A stretch of DNA of 64,000 nucleotides from the NCBI GenBank assembly GCA_035430005.1, contig DAOMFV010000010.1, positions 1 to 64,000 of the forward strand. Reading direction: 5' to 3'. Source of the stretch: JAEUIE01 sp035430005. GTDB taxonomy: Bacteria; Planctomycetota; Planctomycetia; Gemmatales; HRBIN36. The translations under genes were made by a program, and so were the position numbers. Below the pieces are notes generated by a model. It had not been told where the DNA came from and made no database searches. It saw only the letters and a program-made list of their open reading frames with translations. Below, piece after piece: positions 52,119 to 60,997 of the stretch. Position 1 is the first letter of the stretch. Each line of letters starts with the position of its first letter.

Positions 52119-53126
52119 ATGCGAACTGTTCTGATTACGGGGGCCAACGGGGAGATTGGGCATGGGCTGATCAATCGACTGGCTGAATCTCCTGGCAATC
52201 GCATCGTAGCCCTTGACCTCAACACCGCCGACGAATCGCTACGTAAGAAATGCTACCGAAGCATCGTGGGTGACATCACCGACGGCTCTGTTGTGGAAAG
52301 CCTTGGCGCCAATTACGATTTCGACATCATCATCCACCTGGCTGCCTTGCTCTCCACCAAGTCCGAGCGCATGCCCAAGCTGGCCCATGTCGTCAATGTC
52401 GATGGCACGCTCAACCTGCTCGAACTGGCCGTTAGTGAAGCCCGCCAACAGGGAAGGCCCACTCGGTTCATCTATCCGAGCAGCATCGCGGTGTATGGCT
52501 TCCCCACGGTCGATGCCAAGACCAAGACGGGGAAAGTCAAAGAAGGTGACTGGTGTGAACCCCGAACGATGTATGGCATCAACAAGCTCTACTGTGAAAA
52601 GCTCGGCAACTATTATCAGAAATACTACCGGCAGCTCGACGCTCAGGAATCGAGAGGCCTGGTCGATTTTCGCGGCCTGCGCTTCCCGGGGCTGATCAGC
52701 GCCCTCACTCTGCCCACCGGCGGCACCAGTGACTTCGCACCGGAGATGATCCATGCTGGTGCGGGCAACAAGCCCTACGCCTGTTTCGTTCGGCCCGATA
52801 CCCGCATCCCCTTTATGGCCATGCCTGATGGTGTCGATGCCATCCTGCAGTTGGCCGAAGCCGAGACGAAGCAGTTGACTCAACCGGTCTACAATCTGGG
52901 CGCGTTCAACCCTTCTGCCGATGAGTTTCGCGGCAGAGTGGTTGCCGCGTTTCCCAAGGCTGAAATCACCTTCAACCCTGACATACGTCGGCAATCCATC
53001 GTCGATTCCTGGCCGGCCGATGTCGATGACACCGCCGCCCGGAAGGACTGGAAGTTTCAGCCGAAGTACGATTTCGAGCGGGCCTTCAGCGAGTATCTGT
53101 TGCCCAACATCTTGAAGAACCACTAA
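52119..53126 (+). CDS. SDR-type L-threonine 3-dehydrogenase
   Basis: A 335-residue NAD-dependent epimerase-like enzyme. The NAD site is VLITGANGEIGHGL and the SDR catalytic triad is visible as SSIAVYG and YGINKLYCEK (Tyr and Lys). The pattern GDITDGSVVES, HLAALLSTKSE and GLRFPGLIS fits SDR-type threonine dehydrogenases and is distinct from the zinc-type Tdh. The following gene, kbl, lies 13 bp away, which supports the assignment: threonine is oxidised to 2-amino-3-ketobutyrate and then cleaved. UDP-sugar epimerase is the alternative, less likely given kbl. Confidence 0.85.
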   Translation: MRTVLITGANGEIGHGLINRLAESPGNRIVALDLNTADESLRKKCYRSIVGDITDGSVVESLGANYDFDIIIHLAALLSTKSERMPKLAHVVNVDGTLNLLELAVSEARQQGRPTRFIYPSSIAVYGFPTVDAKTKTGKVKEGDWCEPRTMYGINKLYCEKLGNYYQKYYRQLDAQESRGLVDFRGLRFPGLISALTLPTGGTSDFAPEMIHAGAGNKPYACFVRPDTRIPFMAMPDGVDAILQLAEAETKQLTQPVYNLGAFNPSADEFRGRVVAAFPKAEITFNPDIRRQSIVDSWPADVDDTAARKDWKFQPKYDFERAFSEYLLPNILKNH

Positions 53127-53139
53127 GAGAAGCACGATC

Positions 53140-54330
53140 ATGAGCGATGCACGACTGAGCGAACACCTGGCCAAACAGTTGGACGAGATTCGCAGCGCCG
53201 GCACATTCAAGAAGGAACGGGTGATCGACAGCGCCCAGGGAGCTGATATCCAGGTCGGCGGCAAATCGGTCATCAACCTCTGTGCCAACAACTACCTCGG
53301 TCTGGCGAACCACTCGGAGATCGTCAAAGCCGCTCATCAGGGTCTCGATCAGTACGGCTTCGGCATGGCATCAGTGCGCTTCATCTGTGGCACCGCTTCG
53401 CCACACAAACAATTAGAAACGAAGATCGCCCAGTTCTTCGGAAAAGAAGATTCGATCACCTACAACTCCTGCTTCGATGCCAACGGCGGCCTCTTCGAAA
53501 CTCTCTTGAATGATCAAGACGCCATCATCAGCGATGAGCTCAATCATGCCAGCATCATTGATGGCGTTCGGCTGTGTAAGGCCCAGAGGCACCGCTACAA
53601 GCACAGCGATATGGCGGAACTCGAAACGGTTCTCAAGACCACACAGAACTGCCGCTTTCGGATGGTCGCCACCGATGGCGTCTTCTCCATGGATGGCGAC
53701 ATGGCCAAACTCGACCAGATCTGCGAACTGGCGGATAAGTACAAAGCCGTCGTCATGGTTGATGAGTGCCATGCCAGCGGCTTCATGGGCGAGAATGGCC
53801 GGGGCACTCCCGAAGTGTTCGGCGTGATGAACCGTATTGATGTGATTACCAGCACCCTCGGCAAGACCTTGAGCGGCGGCGTGGGTGGTTTTACTGTCTC
53901 GTTTTCGCCTTGGATCGAAACGCTTCGGCAGCGTTCCCGACCCTATCTCTTCAGCAACGCCATGCCTCCTAGTGTGGCGGTCGCCTCCATGAAGGCGCTG
54001 GAACTCATCGACACTGGTGCTGAGCTGCGAAAGCGCTTGCACAGTAACGCCAGCTTCATGAGAGAGGGACTCACCAAGGCAGGGTTCTCCCTGAAGCCGG
54101 GCAGCCACCCGATCATCCCGGTGATGCTCGGCGATGCCAAGCTCGCCGGCTTGATGGCCGATAAGCTGTTGCAAAAGGGCATCTACGTGATCGGCTTTAG
54201 TTATCCCGTGGTGCCGATGGGGCAGGCTCGCATACGCATGCAGCTTTCTGCCGCCCACAAGCCCGAACATCTGGCACAGGCGTTAGCCGCATTCATCAGC
54301 GTCGGTAAAGAACTGGGCGTTATCAAGTAG
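53140..54330 (+). CDS. kbl: Glycine C-acetyltransferase (2-amino-3-ketobutyrate CoA ligase)
   Basis: A 396-residue alpha-oxoamine synthase, the usual length. The PLP lysine lies in ITSTLGKTLSGGVGG, with CANNYLGL, GFGMASVRFICGTASPHKQLE, MVDECHASGFMGENGRG and PYLFSNAMPPSVAVA around it. CoA attack on 2-amino-3-ketobutyrate gives glycine and acetyl-CoA. Together with the dehydrogenase upstream it makes a complete threonine-to-glycine route. The DecR of the pathway is not visible. Confidence 0.95.
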   Translation: MSDARLSEHLAKQLDEIRSAGTFKKERVIDSAQGADIQVGGKSVINLCANNYLGLANHSEIVKAAHQGLDQYGFGMASVRFICGTASPHKQLETKIAQFFGKEDSITYNSCFDANGGLFETLLNDQDAIISDELNHASIIDGVRLCKAQRHRYKHSDMAELETVLKTTQNCRFRMVATDGVFSMDGDMAKLDQICELADKYKAVVMVDECHASGFMGENGRGTPEVFGVMNRIDVITSTLGKTLSGGVGGFTVSFSPWIETLRQRSRPYLFSNAMPPSVAVASMKALELIDTGAELRKRLHSNASFMREGLTKAGFSLKPGSHPIIPVMLGDAKLAGLMADKLLQKGIYVIGFSYPVVPMGQARIRMQLSAAHKPEHLAQALAAFISVGKELGVIK

Positions 54331-54412
54331 CTTCTGTTTTCATTCCCGCTGATTTGTAGGATGATACTAGCTGCATCCATCCTACCTGAACATCCCCTCG
54401 GCATATCCCCGC

Positions 54413-55627
54413 ATGTCTGCAACGCAATCGTCTCGTGTCGGCATCTGGCTCATTGGCGCATGTGGAGGAGTGGGCACCTGTGTCGCACTTGGCCTGGCCG
54501 CGTTGCAAAAGGGATTGATCGATCAGACCGGCCTCACAACCGCTGAACCGCCTCTCAGCTTGCTGCCGCTGGATGCACTGAATAACATCGTCATCGGTGG
54601 GCACGAGATTCGTCGTGGACGCTTTCAGGATACCGTCAAAGAGTTCCAGGACCGGTCAGGTATCTTCAGCCACGAACTGGCGATTGCCTGTGCTCCTATG
54701 TTGGAGAGCATATCGAAGAACATTCGGCCCGGCACCGTCATCAACTGCGGCGAGACGATTCAAAAGCTCAACGATTGGGACAGTGTCCCTACCAGCGAAA
54801 CACCAGTCGAAGCCATCAAACGATTGAAAGCCGATATCCAGGCGTTCCAGAAGGAATACCAGCTTGCCCAGGTGGTGGTGATCAATGTCTCTTCCACTGA
54901 GCCCCCTACCCCGCTGGGCGAAGTACACGATTCACTGGCCAAGCTCAAGCAGGCCTGGATCAACAAGAGCGAACCATCGCCCTTGCCGGCCAGCAGCCTT
55001 TATGCCTGGGCAGCTATCGAAGCCGGTTATCCCTTTGTGAACTTCACTCCGTCGCTGGGTGCCAGCTTCCCGGCGTTTCGGGAACTGATGGCTCAGCACC
55101 AGGGCATCATTGCCGGGCAGGATGGCAAGACGGGCGAAACGCTTCTGAAGTCAGCCATCGCTCCCATGTTCCTGGCCAGGAACCTCAAGCTCCTCTCCTG
55201 GGTCGGCCACAACATCTTTGGCAACCGTGATGGACTGGTCCTCAACGACCCCCGCAATAAAGAATCCAAGGTGAAGACCAAAGACAAGATCATCAGCTCT
55301 GTCGTCGGCTACAAGCCACAGACGCTCGTCTCCATCGAATACATCGAAAGCCTGGATGACTGGAAGACCGCTTGGAACCACATTCATTTCCAGGGCTTCC
55401 TCGGTGTTAAGATGGTGATGCAGCTTATCTGGCAGGGCTGCGATTCGATTCTCGCCGCGCCATTAGTGATCGATCTTGCCCGGCTGGCGCTCTACGCCCA
55501 GCGGCGGAATGAAACGGGCGTGCTCGAATACCTCGCTCCGTTCTTCAAAGGCCCGATGGGTGTCGAAGATCACGACTTCTTCCATCAAATGACTATGCTC
55601 CATGAGCATTATGCCAAAGTGAGCTAA
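54413..55627 (+). CDS. ino1: Inositol-3-phosphate synthase family protein
   Basis: A 404-residue protein. The N-terminal Rossmann turn is GIWLIGACGGVGTCVALGL. PFVNFTPSLGASFPAF, GQDGKTGETLLKSAIAP, WVGHNIFGNRDGLVL, KDKIISS and CDSILAAPLVIDLARLALYAQR match the NAD-binding and catalytic segments of myo-inositol-1-phosphate synthases (DDxKSQxG, NxxGNxDxxxL and DSxxAAPxxIDxxR types). The reaction is glucose-6-phosphate to inositol-3-phosphate, used for phosphatidylinositol or inositol osmolytes. The DcuC carrier starts 3 bp after the stop. Confidence 0.85.
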   Translation: MSATQSSRVGIWLIGACGGVGTCVALGLAALQKGLIDQTGLTTAEPPLSLLPLDALNNIVIGGHEIRRGRFQDTVKEFQDRSGIFSHELAIACAPMLESISKNIRPGTVINCGETIQKLNDWDSVPTSETPVEAIKRLKADIQAFQKEYQLAQVVVINVSSTEPPTPLGEVHDSLAKLKQAWINKSEPSPLPASSLYAWAAIEAGYPFVNFTPSLGASFPAFRELMAQHQGIIAGQDGKTGETLLKSAIAPMFLARNLKLLSWVGHNIFGNRDGLVLNDPRNKESKVKTKDKIISSVVGYKPQTLVSIEYIESLDDWKTAWNHIHFQGFLGVKMVMQLIWQGCDSILAAPLVIDLARLALYAQRRNETGVLEYLAPFFKGPMGVEDHDFFHQMTMLHEHYAKVS

Positions 55628-55630
55628 CCA

Positions 55631-56950
55631 ATGACCTGGACAGCCGGGGCTGGACTGGTCATCCTGGTTTTGACACTCATCGCCCTGTTCAAGGGTTATG
55701 AAGTCCGGCTGATATTGTTCCTGGCTGCTCTGACTCTCGCGGGCCTCACACTTCAGTTCGATAAGATCATCGTGACGTTCTTCCAGGGGCTGGCCGACGC
55801 CACGTCGATCGTTCCCATTTGCGGCGCCATGGGGTTTGCTTTTGTGCTCAAGGCCTTTGAGTGCGATAAGCACCTGGTCGAAGCTCTCAGCCGACCACTG
55901 CTCTACGCCAAGTGGCTTGTCGTCCCTGGAACCATTCTGATTGGTTTCTTGGTCAACATCACCATTATCAGCCAGACCAGCACCTCTCTGGCGGTCGGTA
56001 CCGTACTCATTCCACTCCTTCGTTCACTCGGCCTGAAAGGGGCCATCATTGGCGCTGCCCTGCTGCTGGGTGCATCGATTGGGGGAGAACTTCTCAACCC
56101 AGGTGCCCCGGAACTTGGCTCGATTGCTACCAGGCTGGAAATCAAATCGATCACGCTTCCTGCTTACATTCGAGACGTGATCTTCTTCCATCTGGCGGTG
56201 GCGATGTTGGTGTTTCTCTGGATGAATCGAAGCGAACTTCGCCAAACCGAGCAGGCATCGAAGGCGGAGAAGGTCAAGATTCACTGGTTCTCGGCGATTG
56301 TCCCCATCGTTCCCATTGTACTCCTCTTCCTCTTTGGGCCGCCACTGAATATCTTTACGCTGCCCGACCACTGGCTCATCGCTCCAAAGGAACCACCGGG
56401 CGTTTTCAGCCCCAGGCTCATTGGCCTGGCCATGCTCTGTGGCTGCGTGGTGGCCTGCGTCGCTGTTCCCAAAAAGGCGGGTAGCGTTGCCCGCCATTTC
56501 TTTGAAGGTGCAGGCTACGGTTACACGCACATCATTTCGTTGATCGTTATTGCCAAGTGTTTCAGTGAAGGAATTAAGCTCTCCGGGATCGCTGATGTCA
56601 TTGGGCACCTGGCTGAGTATCTTCCGATACTATTGCTGCCGTTGGCGACACTTCTACCGGCTCTGTTGGCGTTCTTAAGCGGTTCAGGTATCGGCGCCAC
56701 CCAGGGACTCTACCCCTTGCTGGCTGATGTCGCGATTAAGCAGGGTGTCGATCCTATCCATGTGGGCGTGCTGGCCTGCATCGGTGCCGCCGCTGGCCGG
56801 ACGATGTCGCTGGTGGCTGCGGTAACGCTCATGTGTTCGCAGATGACCGAGAGCAAACCGGCTGAGTTGTCGAAACGGGTGGCACTGCCGCTCTGTGTCG
56901 GGCTACTGGTATTGATCGCCATCATGATGATCCGTCATCTGATTAAGTAA
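55631..56950 (+). CDS. DcuC-type C4-dicarboxylate carrier
   Basis: A 439-residue membrane protein with about 11-12 hydrophobic segments. GLVIL, FLVNITIISQTSTSLAVGTVLIP, GASIGGELLNPGAPEL and LSGSGIGATQGLYPLLADVAIKQGVDP match the DcuC / C4-dicarboxylate anaerobic carrier family. It would exchange or take up succinate, fumarate or malate. The gap to ino1 is 3 bp, so it is probably in the same operon. Its physiological link with threonine or inositol metabolism is not evident. Confidence 0.82.
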   Translation: MTWTAGAGLVILVLTLIALFKGYEVRLILFLAALTLAGLTLQFDKIIVTFFQGLADATSIVPICGAMGFAFVLKAFECDKHLVEALSRPLLYAKWLVVPGTILIGFLVNITIISQTSTSLAVGTVLIPLLRSLGLKGAIIGAALLLGASIGGELLNPGAPELGSIATRLEIKSITLPAYIRDVIFFHLAVAMLVFLWMNRSELRQTEQASKAEKVKIHWFSAIVPIVPIVLLFLFGPPLNIFTLPDHWLIAPKEPPGVFSPRLIGLAMLCGCVVACVAVPKKAGSVARHFFEGAGYGYTHIISLIVIAKCFSEGIKLSGIADVIGHLAEYLPILLLPLATLLPALLAFLSGSGIGATQGLYPLLADVAIKQGVDPIHVGVLACIGAAAGRTMSLVAAVTLMCSQMTESKPAELSKRVALPLCVGLLVLIAIMMIRHLIK

Positions 56951-56968
56951 ATGACTTCAACTGAACGA

Positions 56969-57052
56969 TCTGCCGTGACATCTCCCCTCTCCCCTGGAGG
57001 GAGAGGGATCGGGGGTGAGGGGGCACACCGACAAGCTGCCATCACTGAAACA
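56969..57052 (+). repeat. Dispersed repeat R1, full copy
   Basis: An 84-bp copy starting 19 bp after the stop at 56950, with TCTGCCGTGAC at the left and GCTGCCATCACTGAAACA at the right. Confidence 0.8.
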
Positions 57053-57086
57053 ATAGAGCGCATCTCACATCATTGTAGCGTATCAA

Positions 57087-57155
57087 GGGAGGGCGAGGCT
57101 CCCACCGAGCTTCAATCCAACGCAAAAAACAGCTCGGCAGGAGCCTCGCCCTCCC
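57087..57155. repeat. Large palindrome between convergent genes
   Basis: A near-perfect 25-bp inverted repeat (57087-57111 and 57131-57155; 23 of 25 pairs match) with a 19-nt loop. The left arm begins GGGAGGGCGAGGCTCCC and the right arm ends GGAGCCTCGCCCTCCC. It lies between the DcuC gene and the minus-strand Fe-alcohol dehydrogenase; either a bidirectional terminator or a REP-like repeat. Confidence 0.65.
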
Positions 57156-57192
57156 GATACACTGATCTGAGATTCGCTCTAATCGATTGCTA

Positions 57193-58347
57193 TCACAAAG
57201 CACTACGATACAGAGCCAGCAACTCCTGATACCCGACCGTGCGTGGGTTGAACTTACTGGTCCATTGCTGGGCAGCTTCATCGGCGAGCACCGAAAGCAT
57301 GCCATCGCTGACGCCTTGCGAGGTCAGGTCCTGCGGCAGTTCGGCGATGTCCGCTATGTCATGCACACACTGGGCAAGTGTCTGTGGGGCGTTACCCGCC
57401 TGATGTTGGATAGCTGCCGTGTGAAGCAGATCGGCGTAGGAGTCCGCCACCTGGGTGCCGTTGTAGCGGATGACATGTGGCAGCATCAACCCCACAGCCT
57501 GGCCATGAACCATTCCATAGTGTGCTGTCAAGGGATTAGCCAGGGCATGTGCGGCGCCAAGCATGGCATTTTCAATAGCCAGGCCGGCGAGAAACGCTCC
57601 CCATTGCACAGCCGAACGAGCAGCGACATCATGAGGATGTGTCAATACATGCTTCACGTTGCCATACAGCAGTCGCCAGGCTTCCCGTGAAAAGGCGCGG
57701 GAAAGAACTGTGCTCTTGGTCGAGACGTGAGCTTCGATGGCATGGGTGACCGCGTCCATTGCAGTAAGGGCAGCCACCCGGGGCGGTTGTGTCAGCGTCA
57801 GTTCCGGGTCGAGGAAGGCCACCTTGAAAGCTGCTTTCTTATCGCCGCACGCCATCTTGAAGTGGGTGACGGGGTCAGAAACCAAAGCGAACGATTGAGC
57901 TTCACTACCGGTGCCCGCCGTAGTGGGAACCCCAATCGAGGGGAGCATGGGCCTGGTGGCTTTGCCCACGCCCCAGTAGTCTTTCATCTCTCCGCCGTTG
58001 GTGAAGAGGAAGTTGATGCCCTTGGCACAGTCCATGGCCGAGCCGCCACCGACGGCGACGATGAAGTCGATCTTCTCCCGCTGGGCAACAGCTAAGCCGG
58101 TGGCGACATGTTTGGTAGTTGGGTTCTCTTCAACACCATCAAAGACGATGACGTGCAGCCCTGCCTGACGGAGATAGTCCTCGGCATGTTGGGCATGACC
58201 TGCTTCTTCAAGCCCCGGATCAGTGACCAGCAGAATGCGTTTACCACCCAGGGCACGAGTCGTTTCGCCCAGCCTGGCTAGGACGCCAGGGCCACAAATC
58301 ACTCGGGTCAGTGGCTGAAAATCAAACTGATAGCTCGGCGTCGTCAT
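57193..58347 (-). CDS. Iron-containing alcohol dehydrogenase
   Basis: A 384-residue group III (Fe-ADH) enzyme. The nucleotide-binding VAVGGGSAMDCAKGINFL and PTTAGTGSEAQSFAL are family signatures, and GAAHALANPLTAHYGMVHGQAVGLMLPHVIRYN carries the iron-binding histidines. It interconverts an alcohol and an aldehyde with NAD(P). It is the last gene of a five-gene minus-strand run with an aldehyde dehydrogenase and two adenylate-forming enzymes, and is separated from the aldehyde dehydrogenase by 61 bp. Confidence 0.93.
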   Translation of the reverse strand: MTTPSYQFDFQPLTRVICGPGVLARLGETTRALGGKRILLVTDPGLEEAGHAQHAEDYLRQAGLHVIVFDGVEENPTTKHVATGLAVAQREKIDFIVAVGGGSAMDCAKGINFLFTNGGEMKDYWGVGKATRPMLPSIGVPTTAGTGSEAQSFALVSDPVTHFKMACGDKKAAFKVAFLDPELTLTQPPRVAALTAMDAVTHAIEAHVSTKSTVLSRAFSREAWRLLYGNVKHVLTHPHDVAARSAVQWGAFLAGLAIENAMLGAAHALANPLTAHYGMVHGQAVGLMLPHVIRYNGTQVADSYADLLHTAAIQHQAGNAPQTLAQCVHDIADIAELPQDLTSQGVSDGMLSVLADEAAQQWTSKFNPRTVGYQELLALYRSAL

Positions 58348-58408
58348 GCAGGATTATGATCGTCAGTTCTTCACGAAGGGGACAGCTTCGCTTGGGAGAT
58401 AGGTGCAA

Positions 58409-59854
58409 TTATATGGCCAGAGCCTTATCCGCATATTGGAACGCCCTGTTGCGGAAGAGGAATTCCACAATGTTGCCCTCATGAGGCTGTAACCAATTGA
58501 GTTGCGTGGTCGGGATGGCCCCGATATTGAGGCGGTCAATGTTCACAGCATCAAGAAGCTGACGCTGGAACTTGGGGTCACTCGTGAGAGCCGAACAAAC
58601 CAGAGTGGAGCCGATCTTCTCGATCATTTTCTCCTGAGGACATTCGACGACGGCGGCATAGGGGAAGAGATATTCTCGCTTGGTCGAAGGATGGTCTGGC
58701 GATTCGCAGTAGATGATAGTCGGACGAAGGTAAGCGTGACGTTCATGTGCCTCCAAACGTTGGCCGAACTTGGCGGTGTAATCGATGGCCCCAGCCGTTT
58801 TTAGATCAGTGTCAATCTCGTTGTTGATTGCTATCGCCAACGCCGGTGTTGTGAATGCTGCCAGCGCGGAGTTGGGATCGTCGGGAGGAAGTGGCTTGAG
58901 AGGCCCGAGTTTCTCAGCCAGCGCCTCGGCGATCTTCTTTCCATGTCGGGGCGTGAAGATGGCAGAAGCATTGATGCAACCGCGCCCGCTATTGATTGCA
59001 ATGCTTTCCGCCATGAGTGGCAGATACTTTTCCCAGTTGTCGGCATGGTCGTCGCCGAGGATTACTTTACTCCAACCGGGACCGTGAACCTGAACCTTGG
59101 GATTCCCCTTATAGGTATCGACCACAGCCTGCCCGCCGAAAATGAGGCTGCGCTGACAGGCGCTCAGCACTGCGGCGCCGATGTCGATGCCGCCTGGATA
59201 AAGGCTCATCGCCTGTCTGGGGATGCCAGCTTGGAAGAAGGCAGCTGCCATGCGATAGGGAGTCCAGGGTTCCGCCGGGCCCGGCTTGATGACCAGGCCG
59301 ATCTGAAACGGTATCACCGGAAGCCAGAGCGCATGCACACCGGGAGAATTATTAGGCAGAACCATACCCAGAACCGGTGCGTGGGCCTGATAGGAAAGAG
59401 GCACGCCTCGTGCCTCCATGCCGTAGCCCTTGCGGAGAATGTTGGAATCCAGGCCGCGTGTCAGTGCATCAAGCATGAGCGGCATGTTCTGCAACACGAA
59501 GTGGTTCTTCTTCATGTTGTTGCGGCACAGCGTGTACGGAAGGCCGGTAGTGGCTGATTGCTGACGTACGAAATCCTCAGGGGTTTGAGCTTCGCCGCCG
59601 ACCTCAAGTGTGCCTTGAAGGTAAAGCTCGCCCGCCTTTTTGCACATCTCAAGCAGGTCTGCCGGGGCGATGTCGCATAAAACTGATCGTGCTCGCTGGG
59701 CAAAGCGCATATCACGTTCGACGAGGCCCCCCACGATCTTGCTCATGGCACCCATCGGTTCGCCGGTGTCAAAGCGGACGATTGTTTCGGTGTCGAGGCT
59801 CTTGTATGGCTCACCCCAACGCAGGGCTGGTATATGTAACATGGTGGTTCCCAT
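58409..59854 (-). CDS. Aldehyde dehydrogenase / acyl-CoA reductase-like enzyme
   Basis: A 481-residue aldehyde-dehydrogenase superfamily protein. The catalytic cysteine lies in NSGRGCINASAIF. GMVLPNNSPGVHALWLPVIPFQIGLVIKPG and GGIDIGAAVLSACQRSLIFGG cover the NAD-binding region; FPYAAVVECPQEKMIEKIG is close to the C-terminal motif. It either oxidises an aldehyde or, given the neighbouring adenylate-forming genes, reduces an activated acyl group as an acyl-CoA reductase would. Start may be residue 1 or 5; the gap to the ligase gene upstream is 33 bp. Confidence 0.88.
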   Translation of the reverse strand: MGTTMLHIPALRWGEPYKSLDTETIVRFDTGEPMGAMSKIVGGLVERDMRFAQRARSVLCDIAPADLLEMCKKAGELYLQGTLEVGGEAQTPEDFVRQQSATTGLPYTLCRNNMKKNHFVLQNMPLMLDALTRGLDSNILRKGYGMEARGVPLSYQAHAPVLGMVLPNNSPGVHALWLPVIPFQIGLVIKPGPAEPWTPYRMAAAFFQAGIPRQAMSLYPGGIDIGAAVLSACQRSLIFGGQAVVDTYKGNPKVQVHGPGWSKVILGDDHADNWEKYLPLMAESIAINSGRGCINASAIFTPRHGKKIAEALAEKLGPLKPLPPDDPNSALAAFTTPALAIAINNEIDTDLKTAGAIDYTAKFGQRLEAHERHAYLRPTIIYCESPDHPSTKREYLFPYAAVVECPQEKMIEKIGSTLVCSALTSDPKFQRQLLDAVNIDRLNIGAIPTTQLNWLQPHEGNIVEFLFRNRAFQYADKALAI

Positions 59855-59887
59855 GATGTGTGGTATCGGACAAACGCTCTGCTGAAC

Positions 59888-60997
59888 TTAGTATACGCCT
59901 ACCGTCGTGGTGGAAGCGAAACCTCGGAAGGGCTTCACGCCACTGACGCCATCCCAGGGGTACTTCTCGTGAGGGTGCTCTCGCACTCCCTCATCCCGTT
60001 CCATGAAGCCGGGCACGAAGAACTCGTAAGTCAGCGTGGTGAGCTTGACCCGGCCCTCCTTGCCATATTCCACGATCTTGGACTCAGTCTCCAGATCGAC
60101 CACTTCAGCCACCGCGCGGGGTTGCGGTGCATAATAAGTGATCTTATAGCCGTCCTCAGGCCCCACAGGTTTGGAACAGGCCAGGCCCATCAAGGTGTTG
60201 CCATAAGTAGGGGTCATGTAGACTTTGCCGTTGTCGAGTAGTTCTTCGACAGCAAAGCGGGTGAACTCAGGAGTGAATTCGGTGCCGCCGGAGAAGATGC
60301 CGGTGATGCCGGTCTCGGCGATGCTTTGTCCCTTTTTCTCCAGTGCCGTCGCCAGTGCTTCGAGCAGCTTGGGCGTGGTGAACATGCACTTGATATCATG
60401 CCCTGCTGAGAGAATGGTAAGAGCCTGGTCGATGACATGCTCCTTGTAAGCATTCATCTCGTCCATCTTGCCTCTCTTGATGAGCTTGATGACCCAGCGC
60501 GGATCGAGATCGACACAGAAACAGATGCCGCCCCGATGCTGGCACAAATGCTCAATGGCCAATCGCAGCCGGCGCGGGCCGCTCGGCCCCAGCATCAGCC
60601 AGTTGCTGCCCTTGGGAAAGTACTTGTCAGGCAGGGTGCGCGACATCATTTCGTAGTCGATACGGAAGTCGTCGCTGCCAATACGGCTCTTCGGTATGCC
60701 TGTGGTGCCCCCTGTCTCGAAAACGAAGATAGGCTTGCCCTGCAAGGCACGGGGAATCCACCGCTGCAGCGGCCCGCCACGAAGCCACTCATCCTCGAAG
60801 TTGCCGAACAGGTGCATGTCGGCCCAGCCCTGCACGTCCTTGAGCGGGTTGAACTTCCAGCTCTTGGCTTTCTCGATCCAGAACGGCGTGCCGGTATCGC
60901 TGTGAAAGTGATACTGAACGACCGCACGTACCTGGGCATCCAGTTGTTCTCGGGCGGCATGGGCAGTGGTGACGATCTCAGGTAGGCGGGGTGTCAT
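59888..60997 (-). CDS. Adenylate-forming (AMP-binding) enzyme, short form
   Basis: A 369-residue member of the acyl-adenylate superfamily. The signature FETGGTTGIPKSRIGSD lies near the N-terminal third. FSGGTEFTPEFTRFAVEELL and YMTPTYGNTLMGLACS cover the middle. It is shorter than typical CoA ligases (about 430-550) and no C-terminal KxxG-type domain is visible, so it may resemble LuxE-type acyl-protein synthetases. It would activate a carboxylate to an acyl-AMP. It overlaps the upstream nucleotidyltransferase gene by 4 bp (ATGA) and so is translationally coupled. Confidence 0.8.
   Translation of the reverse strand: MTPRLPEIVTTAHAAREQLDAQVRAVVQYHFHSDTGTPFWIEKAKSWKFNPLKDVQGWADMHLFGNFEDEWLRGGPLQRWIPRALQGKPIFVFETGGTTGIPKSRIGSDDFRIDYEMMSRTLPDKYFPKGSNWLMLGPSGPRRLRLAIEHLCQHRGGICFCVDLDPRWVIKLIKRGKMDEMNAYKEHVIDQALTILSAGHDIKCMFTTPKLLEALATALEKKGQSIAETGITGIFSGGTEFTPEFTRFAVEELLDNGKVYMTPTYGNTLMGLACSKPVGPEDGYKITYYAPQPRAVAEVVDLETESKIVEYGKEGRVKLTTLTYEFFVPGFMERDEGVREHPHEKYPWDGVSGVKPFRGFASTTTVGVY

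Noticed and set aside
53413..54270. Minus-strand frame (285 codons) over kbl
   Set aside because: Opposite a clear PLP enzyme; no motif.
19461..57052. The five R1 copies as a CRISPR array
   Set aside because: Copies are thousands of bases apart, contain no regular spacers, and there are no cas genes.
57087..57155. Palindrome as an integron attC site or phage attachment site
   Set aside because: No integrase or recombinase gene in the window and no second, matching site.
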